DNA from: Clostridia bacterium
GTDB lineage: Bacteria > Bacillota > Clostridia > Christensenellales > QALW01
DNA length: 64,000 nucleotides
Assembly: GCA_017502165.1 (NCBI GenBank)
Contig: JAFVVO010000019.1
Location: 62,001-126,000, forward strand
Reading direction: 5' to 3'
Below, piece by piece: positions 44,296 to 51,775 of this stretch (its first letter is position 1; every line of letters begins with the position of its first letter). The notes under the pieces are model-generated. The model worked only from the letters and a program-made list of their open reading frames with translations. It did not search any database and was not told where the DNA came from. The position numbers and the translations under genes were made by a program.

Positions 44296-45188
44296 TAAAA
44301 CTTTTTATTTCTTTCAGCAAGATTAAGAATATATTTACCGTAATCACTGGTCTTGGTTTCTTCACCTAAAGCCTTTAACTGCTCGGTTGTGATAAAGCCT
44401 CTGCGCCAAGCAATTTCCTCAATACAGGAAATGTAGAAGCCCTGAAGGGACTGAACTGCCTGAACGTAGGAGGAGGCGGTAAGCATACCTTCGGGAGTGC
44501 CGGTGTCAAGCCAAGCCATACCTCTGCCCATTAAAATAACGTTCAACTCACGGCTCTCAAGGTAAGCGTTGTTAACTGCGGTGATTTCGATTTCGCCGCG
44601 GGCGGAGGGTTTAACGTTTTTAGCAATTTCAATTACGCGGTTATCGTAGAAATAAAGACCGGGAACAGCAAAGTTGCTTTTGGGGAATTCGGGCTTTTCT
44701 TCAATGGAAATAACCTTGTGGTTTTCGTCAAACTCTACTACACCGAAAGCGCGGGGATCAGATACGGGATAACCAAAGATGGTTGCACCGGTTTCAAGAG
44801 TTTTCGCGCGGAACAGAAGCTGTGAGAAGTTTTGACCGTAGAATACGTTGTCACCTAAGATAAGGCAAACATTGTCCTCGCCAATAAACTCTTCACCGAT
44901 AATAAATGCGTCAGCAAGGCCTCTGGGGGAGTCCTGAACGGCATAGGTGATAGAAATGCCTAAGCGTGAACCGTCACCTAAAAGACGGCGGTAAAGGGGA
45001 GTGTCTTCCGGAGTGGAAATAATAAGAATCTCATCAATTCCCGCAAGAAGTAAAACCGAAAGGGGATAATAGATAAGAGGTTTGTCGTAAATGGGTAATA
45101 ACTGCTTTGAGATAACCTTTGTCATGGGATAAAGGCGAGTGCCCTTACCGCCAGCAAGAATAATACCTTTTGTTTTTTTATTAGTCAT
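44295..45188 (-). CDS. rfbA: Glucose-1-phosphate thymidylyltransferase
   Basis: Makes dTDP-glucose, first step to dTDP-rhamnose and other deoxysugars of the cell surface. 297 residues with the nucleotide-binding [16 protein letters not shown] near residue 8, [27 protein letters not shown], and [20 protein letters not shown]. Complete and typical (RmlA/RfbA). No other rml genes are near. It is read from its own promoter and translationally coupled to the kinase-like gene, which is odd for a sugar gene. Confidence 0.95.
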   Translation of the reverse strand: MTNKKTKGIILAGGKGTRLYPMTKVISKQLLPIYDKPLIYYPLSVLLLAGIDEILIISTPEDTPLYRRLLGDGSRLGISITYAVQDSPRGLADAFIIGEEFIGEDNVCLILGDNVFYGQNFSQLLFRAKTLETGATIFGYPVSDPRAFGVVEFDENHKVISIEEKPEFPKSNFAVPGLYFYDNRVIEIAKNVKPSARGEIEITAVNNAYLESRELNVILMGRGMAWLDTGTPEGMLTASSYVQAVQSLQGFYISCIEEIAWRRGFITTEQLKALGEETKTSDYGKYILNLAERNKKF

Positions 45189-45295
45189 TATGTTTTCCTC
45201 CGAGTTGAATGTGTTTTTTTATGCCTTTGCACAAAAATACGGGCTATAGGATCATCACCAAGAATTAAACCCGTCTGATTAAATTCTGTACAATA

Positions 45296-45324
45296 ATTAT
45301 ATCACTTAATGCCCGTTTTTGCAA
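45296..45324 (-). promoter_or_regulatory. Promoter of rfbA and the kinase-like gene
   Basis: On the minus strand TTGCAA (45319-45324), 17 bases, TATAAT (45296-45301). It leaves a leader of roughly 100 bases before the rfbA ATG. Confidence 0.6.
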
Positions 45325-45328
45325 TACG

Positions 45329-45589
45329 TTATTCAAAAATGTCCAATTCTTTTAATTTTGAAATAAAAGCGTCCGTGTCCTTTTTAGCAGTTTCAGCGTC
45401 AATATCATACTCGTGGGTCAACGCTTCTGCCACCGCATCTTTGTCTGCTCCGTCGGTGAGCAGGCTCCACATAAAAACACCGGTGTCGTTCAGCGTAAGC
45501 ATTCCTTCAAAGCTTGAGGAAGCGCTTGATGAAATAATAACGTTGACGCCTGCAACCCGGCGCAAAACAAAGCTGTTCTTAATTTTCAT
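45329..45589 (-). CDS. PqqD-family peptide-recognition (RRE-like) protein
   Basis: 86 residues, start at 45589 behind GGGAG. The fold pattern is that of PqqD: three-strand N-terminus (FVLRRVAGVNVII), MLTLNDTGVFMWSLL, then helices DAVAEALTHEYDID and DAFISKLKELDIF. PqqD-like domains bind the leader of ribosomally made peptides and hand it to a modifying enzyme. It is divergent to a 38-codon peptide gene with a leader-like N-terminus and lies upstream of rfbA and the kinase-like gene. Confidence 0.82.
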   Translation of the reverse strand: MKIKNSFVLRRVAGVNVIISSSASSSFEGMLTLNDTGVFMWSLLTDGADKDAVAEALTHEYDIDAETAKKDTDAFISKLKELDIFE

Positions 45590-45643
45590 AAAAACTCCCG
45601 CAAAGTTAAAAATATATTGTGTTAAAAGTTTTTTAACAAGCAT

Positions 45644-45673
45644 ATTATACAGTATGCGCAATAGCTGTGTCAA
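45644..45673 (-). promoter_or_regulatory. Promoter of the PqqD-like gene
   Basis: On the minus strand TTGACA (45668-45673), 18 bases, TATAAT (45644-45649), both perfect matches; the ATG lies 54 bases downstream. Confidence 0.75.
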
Positions 45674-45742
45674 GTCTAAAAGCCGTTTTGATATCTTGTG
45701 AATTTTATATAAAAAATAAAAGATAAAAAATAAAAAAAACGA

Positions 45743-45771
45743 TTGACATACCATTTATGCCGTGCTATAAT
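45743..45771 (+). promoter_or_regulatory. Perfect consensus promoter of the small peptide gene
   Basis: TTGACA (45743-45748), exactly 17 bases, TATAAT (45766-45771). It diverges from the PqqD promoter, the -35 boxes being about 70 bases apart. High constitutive expression is expected. Confidence 0.9.
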
Positions 45772-45837
45772 ACGGGTGTATAAAAATAATGCTCTATTTA
45801 TGTGCTTGAATAAAATAGGAATAGGAGATTGATTACA

Positions 45838-45954
45838 ATGAAAAAGCAGTATACATCACCTGAAGTTGAAGTTTTAGAACTCAAGAATGCCAGCATTTTA
45901 ACAGAAGTACTTGAAGAAGGCGGCTTTGACGACGTAACACCCGAAGAATCCTGA
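45838..45954 (+). CDS. Putative modified-peptide precursor (38 codons)
   Basis: Small gene behind AGGAG. The N-terminus KKQYTSPEVEVLEL matches the YxxP leader pattern that PqqD-type domains bind in paeninodin-like lasso precursors. A Leu-Thr (ILT) follows at residues 20-22, then an acidic C-terminal part that includes GGFDD and ends PEES with a C-terminal serine. The serine end fits the known target of the HPrK-like peptide kinases. Perfect promoter, good ribosome site and terminator argue for a real gene. No cyclase, second protease or lantibiotic-type enzyme is nearby, and the residue after the likely leader is not a usual lasso ring start, so the final product is unknown. Confidence 0.7.
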   Translation: MKKQYTSPEVEVLELKNASILTEVLEEGGFDDVTPEES

Positions 45955-46000
45955 TAGGTCTATTTTAATATAGGCTTGATTTTCTATGCATTTAATTATT

Positions 46001-46030
46001 AAAATGAGCCGATAGGCTCATTTTGCATTT
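46001..46030 (+). terminator. Terminator after the peptide gene
   Basis: Ten-pair stem AAAATGAGCC (46001-46010) with GGCTCATTTT (46015-46024), loop GATA, then GCATTTTT. Confidence 0.8.
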
Positions 46031-46072
46031 TTGGCAGATTTTATCAAATAATATCAAAATATATCAAAAAAA

Positions 46073-46091
46073 CAGATGCAAAGTGCATCTG
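46073..46091 (-). terminator. Terminator after the pseudouridine synthase gene
   Basis: Stem CAGATGCA (46073-46080) with TGCATCTG (46084-46091); on the minus strand a T-run follows, on the plus strand CTTTTTG, so it can work both ways. Confidence 0.75.
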
Positions 46092-46099
46092 CTTTTTGT

Positions 46100-46792
46100 T
46101 TATTCAATATTCAGCTTAAATAACGTCCAAGGGGCAATTTCGGGGGGATAGCAAATAAATTGCATGGATTCCTTCTTAGTCGGATGAATAAGCGCAAGCT
46201 TTACGGAATAAAGGGCAAGCTGTTGACCTTTTTTGTTGATTCCGAAGCCGTAACGCTGGTCACCCCAAAGGGGACAGCCAATATGCGCCATCTGAACGCG
46301 AATCTGGTGTGAACGGCCCGTTTCAAGCTTAACCTGAAGAAGTGAAAGAGTGCCCTCGGGCGTTTCTGCCTTTTGTAAAAGCTTATAATTAAGAATTGCC
46401 TTTTTAGCGCCTTCAACGGACTGCGGAACAACCTCAACCGTGTTGGTGCGCTCGTTCTTTTTAAGGTAGTTAACAAGTCTGCCTGCAGTTTCTCTCGGAA
46501 CACCGCGAACAACGCAATAATAGGTGCGCTTGAGCTCGTTTTCCTTTAACTGTTCAGCTAAACGGGAAGCGGCTTTTGATGTACGGGCAAAAACTGCCAA
46601 GCCGCCTGCAGGACGGTCTAAACGGTGAACAAGACCTAAATACGCTTCACCGGGCTTGTTGTATTTAACGCGTACGTATTCCTTAAGTGCGGCGTGCATT
46701 GATTCGTCACCGGTGGCGTCACCTGCAATAATCATATTTTGAGGCTTTTCAGCAACTATTATGTGATTGTCTTCGTATAAAATCTCAAACAT
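46100..46792 (-). CDS. RluA-family pseudouridine synthase
   Basis: Converts uridine to pseudouridine in rRNA or tRNA. 230 residues from the ATG at 46792, which has GGAAAGGT upstream; six more codons are in frame. The catalytic motif GLVHRLDRPAGGLAVFART contains the active-site aspartate. Then come YYCVVRGVP, LETGRSHQIRVQMAHIGCPLWGD and RYG. No S4 domain is visible, so it is the short RluA form; target site is unknown. It follows the methyltransferase by five bases. Confidence 0.9.
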   Translation of the reverse strand: MFEILYEDNHIIVAEKPQNMIIAGDATGDESMHAALKEYVRVKYNKPGEAYLGLVHRLDRPAGGLAVFARTSKAASRLAEQLKENELKRTYYCVVRGVPRETAGRLVNYLKKNERTNTVEVVPQSVEGAKKAILNYKLLQKAETPEGTLSLLQVKLETGRSHQIRVQMAHIGCPLWGDQRYGFGINKKGQQLALYSVKLALIHPTKKESMQFICYPPEIAPWTLFKLNIE

Positions 46793-46797
46793 ATTTT

Positions 46798-47658
46798 TTA
46801 CCTTTCCCATCTTCCTGAAGCACCGCAGGGAAGAATAATATTGCCGTGCTTTGCCTTTAAGCCAATTTCCTGCGCGTCAACCTTGCCGCCGAAACGGGAG
46901 CAAATGGTCTTTTCGATAACGTTGCGAAGAACTAACGGCTGAAGTCCTGTAGTGTAGCTGTTTAACAGTAAGAATAAGGGCTCGTCAGAAAGAATTTGCG
47001 CGCAGCTTTCCATAAAGGGATAGAGCATTTCTTCAAGATGCCACAATTCTCCGCCGGGACCTCTGCCATAGCTTGGGGGGTCAAGAATAATACCGTCGTA
47101 CTTGTTGCCGCGTCGAATCTCACGCTGAACGAACTTAAGACAGTCGTCGGTTATCCAACGCACAGGAGCGTCGGAAAGACCTGATGCCGCAAGGTTTTCC
47201 TTGCCGATGGCAATCATGTTTTTTGCCGCATCAACGTGGCAAACCCGTGCACCTGCAGAAGCGCAGGCAACGGTTGCTCCGCCGGTATAACCAAAGAGGT
47301 TAAGCACGTTAATGGGACGGTTGGCGTTTTTAATTAATCCGCGCATCCAATCCCAGTTAACCGCTTGCTCGGGGAAAAGTCCCGTATGCTTAAAGCCCAT
47401 GGGGCGAACGGTAAAGGTTAAGTCTCGCCAGGAAACGTTCCAGGAATCAGGAACTTTTTTCAGAAAATCCCACCCGCCGCCGCCTAAGGAGGAGCGCTTA
47501 TAAATGGCGTGAATATTCTTTTTGTTTAATTGTTCGGAGTATGGCCAGATAACCTGAGGGTCGGGGCGAAGGAGAACAACGTTCTTCCAACGCTCCAGCT
47601 TCATACCGTCACCGGTATCAAGCAACTCATAATCCTGCCAGGAATCAGTTACTAACAT
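46798..47658 (-). CDS. Class I SAM-dependent methyltransferase (RlmI/RlmK-like)
   Basis: 286 residues from the ATG at 47658, which overlaps the ileS stop (TGATG); the frame extends nine codons further. The SAM pocket is NLFGYTGGATVACASAGA near residue 120, followed by VCHVDAAK and the catalytic-type loop DPPSYGRGPGG near 195. These are features of 23S rRNA 5-methylcytosine methyltransferases, though the PUA domain is missing. The substrate is unproven. It sits in the ileS-methyltransferase-pseudouridine synthase unit. Confidence 0.85.
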   Translation of the reverse strand: MLVTDSWQDYELLDTGDGMKLERWKNVVLLRPDPQVIWPYSEQLNKKNIHAIYKRSSLGGGGWDFLKKVPDSWNVSWRDLTFTVRPMGFKHTGLFPEQAVNWDWMRGLIKNANRPINVLNLFGYTGGATVACASAGARVCHVDAAKNMIAIGKENLAASGLSDAPVRWITDDCLKFVQREIRRGNKYDGIILDPPSYGRGPGGELWHLEEMLYPFMESCAQILSDEPLFLLLNSYTTGLQPLVLRNVIEKTICSRFGGKVDAQEIGLKAKHGNIILPCGASGRWER

Positions 47659-50600
47659 CAGATTTTTTCCATAGATATAACGCACTTAAGGTCGTTAATA
47701 TCCCATTCTTTATTATTTTCAAGGGGCTCGCCAACTGAAACGGAATCAGCAAGGCAATCGTCTGCGATTGAAGCGGCGTAAGCTTCAACAACCTCTTTAA
47801 TCTTACCGTCAGCGGTGATTACAAGGTTAATGTGGTCTGTAACTTCATAGCCCGTTTCCTTACGCATGGTCTGAATCTTGGAAACAAGCTCACGCATATA
47901 ACCTTCGGAAATAAGCTCGTCGGTAAGGTTGTTGTCGAGAACTACCGTGATTTCAGAATCGCTCTGAGCGGTAAAGCCTGATTTGTTTGCAGGAGTAATA
48001 AGTAAATCCTCCTGAGTAAGAATAACCTCGTTTGAGTCAATATCAAGCTTGATACTGCCTTCTGCGTTAAGCTGACGCATTAAAGCGGAGCCGTCTGCAG
48101 TAGCAAGCGTTTTGCCGATAAGACCAACTAATTTGCCATACTTAGGACCTACGGTGCGAAGCTGTGGCTTAAAGGTATAGGTGATGAAATCACTTGAATC
48201 GTCGGTAAACTTAACTTCCTTAACATTTAACTCGTCTTCAATTTCCTTGCAGAACATTTCGGGAAGCACCTTGGCGCCGCTGATGAAAAGGGTCTGAAGG
48301 GGCTGACGGTTTTTAATGTTTGCGTCGTTTCTGCAAGCACGGCCGAGAGCAACTGCCTTAAGAAGATAATCCATATTATCTTCAAGCTCTTTGTCAATCC
48401 AAGCGGTGTTAGAGGCGGGGAATGAACAAAGATGAACGCTTTCGGGTGCAGTAGAGTCAACAGAGCAAACAATGTTGCGGTAAATTTCTTCAGCAACGAA
48501 AGGAGTATAAGGAGCGGTGATCTTTGTTAAGGTTTCTAAAACGGTGTAAAGAGTCATATAAGCGTTAATCTTATCCTGAGTCATTTCCTTGCCCCAGTAA
48601 CGCTCACGGCCTCTGCGGATATACCAGTTAGAAAGTTCGTCAACAAAATCGTTCATAGCTCTTGCGGTTTCGGTTATGCGATAGTTTTCAAGTCCTTCGT
48701 CAACAAAAGCAATAAGGCTCTGAAGACGGGAGAGAATCCACTTATCCATAACGGAAAGCTTGTCGTATTCTAAGGTGTATTTAGTTGGATCAAACTTATC
48801 GATATTTGCATACATAACGTAGAAAGCGTAGGTGTTCCACAAAGTACCCATATACTTTCTCTGTGCTTCGCTTACGGCTTCACCGTAGAAACGGGAGGGA
48901 AGCCAGGGAGAAGAGCCTGTGTAGAAATACCAACGAACTGCGTCAGCACCCTGCTTATCAAGAATGCTCCAGGGGTCAACAACGTTGCCCTTGTGCTTGC
49001 TCATCTTGATGCCGTCCTTGTCGTTAACGTGACCTAAAACGATGCAGTTTCTGAAAGGTGCCTTGTCAAAGAGCAAGGTTGAAATTGCCAAAAGTGTATA
49101 GAACCAACCGCGAGTCTGGTCGATTGCCTCACTTATGAAATCAGCGGGGAAGAGCTTATCGAAAAGCTCCTTGTTTTCAAAGGGGTAGTGTAACTGCGCA
49201 AAGGGCATGGAACCGCTATCAAACCAGCAGTCAATAACCTCAGGTGCACGGTGCATTTCGCGTCCGCACTTTTCGCACTTGATGGTAAGAGGATCAAGGA
49301 AAGGTTTATGAAGCTCAATATCCTTGTCACAGCCCGTTAATTTAACAAGCTCTTCTCTTGAGCCTACGGTGTGGAAGTGGCCGCACTCACATTCCCAAAC
49401 GGGAAGAGGAGTACCCCAATAACGCTCACGGGAAAGACCCCAGTCAATAACGTTTTCAAGGAAGTTGCCCATTCTGCCGTCCTTAATGCTTTCGGGAATC
49501 CAGTTAACAGAACGGTTGTTGCGGATAAGCTGTTCTTTAACGGCAGTCATCTTAATAAACCAAGTGCTGCGTGCGTAGTAAATAAGAGGAGTATCGCATC
49601 TCCAGCAGAAAGGATAGCTGTGAGTAAATTCAACTGCGCGAACAAGCTTGCCCTGCTCTTCCAGGTCTTTGATAATAACCTTGTCAGCATCTTTAATGAA
49701 CATTCCTGCATAGGGAGTAGCTTCATCAACAAAGCAGCCCTGAGCATTGATAAGCTGAACGAAGGGAAGATCGTTTTCTCTTCCAACACGCGCGTCGTCC
49801 TCACCGAATGCGGGAGCAATGTGTACGATACCTGAGCCTGCATCAAGTGTAACGTAATCGTCGGCAACAACGTACCAGGCGCGTTTGTTGGTTTTTGCAA
49901 AGTCGAATAAGGGCTCGTAGTCCAAGCCGCAAAGGTCAGCACCAAGAAGAGTCTTTGTTACTGTTGCGCCTTCACCTAAAGCGCTTTCAAGCAATGCCTT
50001 TGCGCAAATATAGGTTTTGCCCTCAAAATCAGCATAAACGTATTCTTCTTTTGCGTTAACGCAAAGTGCAACGTTAGAGGGAAGCGTCCAGGGAGTTGTG
50101 GTCCAGGCAAGAAGGAAGGTGTTATCCTCGCCCTTAACCTTAAATGCAACGAAAACGCTGGTTTCCTTAACGTCTTTATAACCTTGGGCAACCTCGTGAG
50201 AAGAAAGGGCAGTGCCGCAACGGGGACAATAGGGAACAACCTTGTGTCCTTTATATAAAAGTCCCTTGTCGGCAATAGTTTTAAGTGCCCACCATTCGCT
50301 TTCAATGTAATCGTCCTCATAGGTTACGTAGGGATGCTCCATATCAACCCAGTAACCTACACGGTCACTCATTTTCTCCCATTCGCCCTGATATTTCCAA
50401 ACGCTTTCCTTGCAACGCTCAATAAAGGGCTCGATACCAAAATCTTCGATCTGAGGCTTGCCGCTGATGCCAAGCTGCTTTTCAACCTCAAGCTCAACGG
50501 GAAGACCGTGAGTATCCCAACCTGCCTTACGAAGAATGTGGTAACCCTTCATAGTGCGGTATCTGGGAATAATATCCTTAATAACACGGGTAAGAATGTG

Positions 50601-50771
50601 ACCGATATGGGGCTTTCCGTTGGCGGTGGGAGGACCGTCATAGAAAGTAAACTCTTCATTACCCTCGTTTTTTTCTGTGCTGCGCTGGAAGACGTTATTT
50701 TCCTTCCAGAATTCAAGAATTTCTTTTTCCCTGTCAACAAAATTAAGACCGGAATCAACTTTTTTGTACAT
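47658..50771 (-). CDS. ileS: Isoleucine-tRNA ligase (long, type 2 form)
   Basis: Charges tRNA-Ile. 1037 residues from the ATG at 50771 with GGAGG upstream; the 36 upstream in-frame codons belong to the T-box leader. HIGH lies at 55-58 within PPTANGKPHIGHIL, and the KMSKS motif appears as KMSKH near 587. Zinc-type cysteine pairs are visible in PYCPRCGT and CEKCGRE. The PPTANGKPHIGH form and the total length are those of the eukaryote-like type 2 enzymes, which are known to tolerate mupirocin. The editing domain lies between about 200 and 390. Confidence 0.95.
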   Translation of the reverse strand: MYKKVDSGLNFVDREKEILEFWKENNVFQRSTEKNEGNEEFTFYDGPPTANGKPHIGHILTRVIKDIIPRYRTMKGYHILRKAGWDTHGLPVELEVEKQLGISGKPQIEDFGIEPFIERCKESVWKYQGEWEKMSDRVGYWVDMEHPYVTYEDDYIESEWWALKTIADKGLLYKGHKVVPYCPRCGTALSSHEVAQGYKDVKETSVFVAFKVKGEDNTFLLAWTTTPWTLPSNVALCVNAKEEYVYADFEGKTYICAKALLESALGEGATVTKTLLGADLCGLDYEPLFDFAKTNKRAWYVVADDYVTLDAGSGIVHIAPAFGEDDARVGRENDLPFVQLINAQGCFVDEATPYAGMFIKDADKVIIKDLEEQGKLVRAVEFTHSYPFCWRCDTPLIYYARSTWFIKMTAVKEQLIRNNRSVNWIPESIKDGRMGNFLENVIDWGLSRERYWGTPLPVWECECGHFHTVGSREELVKLTGCDKDIELHKPFLDPLTIKCEKCGREMHRAPEVIDCWFDSGSMPFAQLHYPFENKELFDKLFPADFISEAIDQTRGWFYTLLAISTLLFDKAPFRNCIVLGHVNDKDGIKMSKHKGNVVDPWSILDKQGADAVRWYFYTGSSPWLPSRFYGEAVSEAQRKYMGTLWNTYAFYVMYANIDKFDPTKYTLEYDKLSVMDKWILSRLQSLIAFVDEGLENYRITETARAMNDFVDELSNWYIRRGRERYWGKEMTQDKINAYMTLYTVLETLTKITAPYTPFVAEEIYRNIVCSVDSTAPESVHLCSFPASNTAWIDKELEDNMDYLLKAVALGRACRNDANIKNRQPLQTLFISGAKVLPEMFCKEIEDELNVKEVKFTDDSSDFITYTFKPQLRTVGPKYGKLVGLIGKTLATADGSALMRQLNAEGSIKLDIDSNEVILTQEDLLITPANKSGFTAQSDSEITVVLDNNLTDELISEGYMRELVSKIQTMRKETGYEVTDHINLVITADGKIKEVVEAYAASIADDCLADSVSVGEPLENNKEWDINDLKCVISMEKI

Positions 50772-50784
50772 ATTTACCTCCAAA

Positions 50785-51000
50785 GAAAAAATAAGCCTTG
50801 TGCGTTTGGAAACGGCACAAGACAAACCACCAAAATCGCGCGTACTAACATACGGTGTTGCGTAATGTGCAACTGACATCGGCAGCTACTTGATTCGCCA
50901 CCGCCTCTGGCAAGTGATACCTTAAAAACACCGCTGCGTATTCGCACCAACCATACGCTCTCTGAAAGCTTTTTGTTATTAAGACGCGTCTTGATAAATG
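50785..51000 (-). promoter_or_regulatory. T-box riboswitch controlling ileS
   Basis: The minus-strand leader carries the stem I landmarks AGAGAGCG (50956-50963) and GGTTGGTGCGAA (50941-50952), flanked by complementary CGTAT and ATACG. A specifier candidate ATC (isoleucine) lies at 50916-50918. Then comes a GGTGG box (near 50827-50832) and an intrinsic terminator, CTTGTGC/GCACAAG at 50797-50821, with a T-run at 50781-50794. The order stem I, T-box sequence, terminator, ribosome site is classic. Uncharged tRNA-Ile should favour read-through into ileS. The exact antiterminator was not folded. Confidence 0.85.
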
Positions 51001-51024
51001 AGTTTATATATTTAATACATTCAT

Positions 51025-51053
51025 ATTATATATAATAACCGCTTTTTTGTAAA
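51025..51053 (-). promoter_or_regulatory. Promoter of the T-box/ileS transcript
   Basis: On the minus strand TTTACA (51048-51053), 17 bases, TATAAT (51025-51030). Transcription would start near 51017, giving a leader of about 245 bases. Confidence 0.7.
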
Positions 51054-51086
51054 GTAAAAGTTTCACAATTTTAATTGGTATAATGT

Positions 51087-51116
51087 TTGACAACTACGAG
51101 GCGAAAATGATATAAT
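51087..51116 (+). promoter_or_regulatory. Promoter of the MecA-like PBP unit
   Basis: TTGACA (51087-51092), 18 bases, TATAAT (51111-51116), 60 bases before the ATG at 51176; divergent to ileS. Confidence 0.75.
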
Positions 51117-51175
51117 AACGTTACATATTACTTTAGAAAAAGTAACGGAAATAAATGAATCGGGGAGCGAGCTTT

Positions 51176-51775
51176 ATGGAACAAAAAGAAGAAAATATTC
51201 AAAGAGTGGATAATAAGCCTGCTTCCATATATTCTATTTTTGTTTTTGCACTGGTTTTTTTATTCGTTTATATCTTTTACCCGCAGATTTCTATGGTTAT
51301 TCCGTTTTTAGGCCAAAACGTTACAATAGAAACCAACTATTCCTCGCTTTCGCAAAACGATATTGCCGGAGCGGAATATGTCGTCATTGCAACTGCCAAG
51401 GAAAAAGGGTCGATTATAACCGACCGTATAGCCGGTGATATTGACGTTTATGCTTTGGTGGACGTTGAATGCGTTGAGGTTCTTAAGGGCGAGGCTAAAG
51501 CGGGAGACAAGCTTCAGGTGGCGCAATTAGGCGGAAGTACCTTAATAAAAAATCCCAAATCAAACATTAAAACCAAGTATAACGTAAGGTATGCAGATTG
51601 CGCAAATATTGAAGTAGGAAATACGTACCTGCTCTTTATTGACGGCGGCTGCAACGTTATTCAGGGAGCATACGGTTGCTTCAGGCAAACGGAAAACGGC
51701 TCCTTTGCCGATAATAAAGGACGGGTTTATACAAAAGAGGCTATACTGAATATGGTTTCGGAGGCAACGCAGTGA
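51176..51775 (+). CDS. Single-span membrane protein of unknown function
   Basis: 199 residues from the ATG at 51176, chosen because GGGGAG lies upstream; seven more codons are in frame. One helix (SIFVFALVFLFVYIFYP) anchors an external beta-rich domain with ADIAGAEYVVIATAKE-like and VDVECVEVLKGEAKAGDKL segments, the latter a common pattern in small OB-like or NTF2-adjacent extracellular domains. I do not recognise a family with confidence. It overlaps the PBP gene by four bases. Confidence 0.65.
   Translation: MEQKEENIQRVDNKPASIYSIFVFALVFLFVYIFYPQISMVIPFLGQNVTIETNYSSLSQNDIAGAEYVVIATAKEKGSIITDRIAGDIDVYALVDVECVEVLKGEAKAGDKLQVAQLGGSTLIKNPKSNIKTKYNVRYADCANIEVGNTYLLFIDGGCNVIQGAYGCFRQTENGSFADNKGRVYTKEAILNMVSEATQ

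Noticed and set aside
45720-45742. A-rich stretch before the peptide promoter as a repeat or attachment site
   Set aside because: It looks like an UP-element-type A-run; no matching copy is found nearby.
45838-45954. Calling the small peptide a finished lasso peptide
   Set aside because: No cyclase gene is present and the residue at the expected ring start is Val, not Gly, Ala, Ser or Cys; only a precursor-like peptide can be supported.
50772-50879. 36-codon N-terminal extension of IleRS
   Set aside because: It lies inside the T-box terminator and T-box sequence; the ATG at 50771 has GGAGG and the family start.
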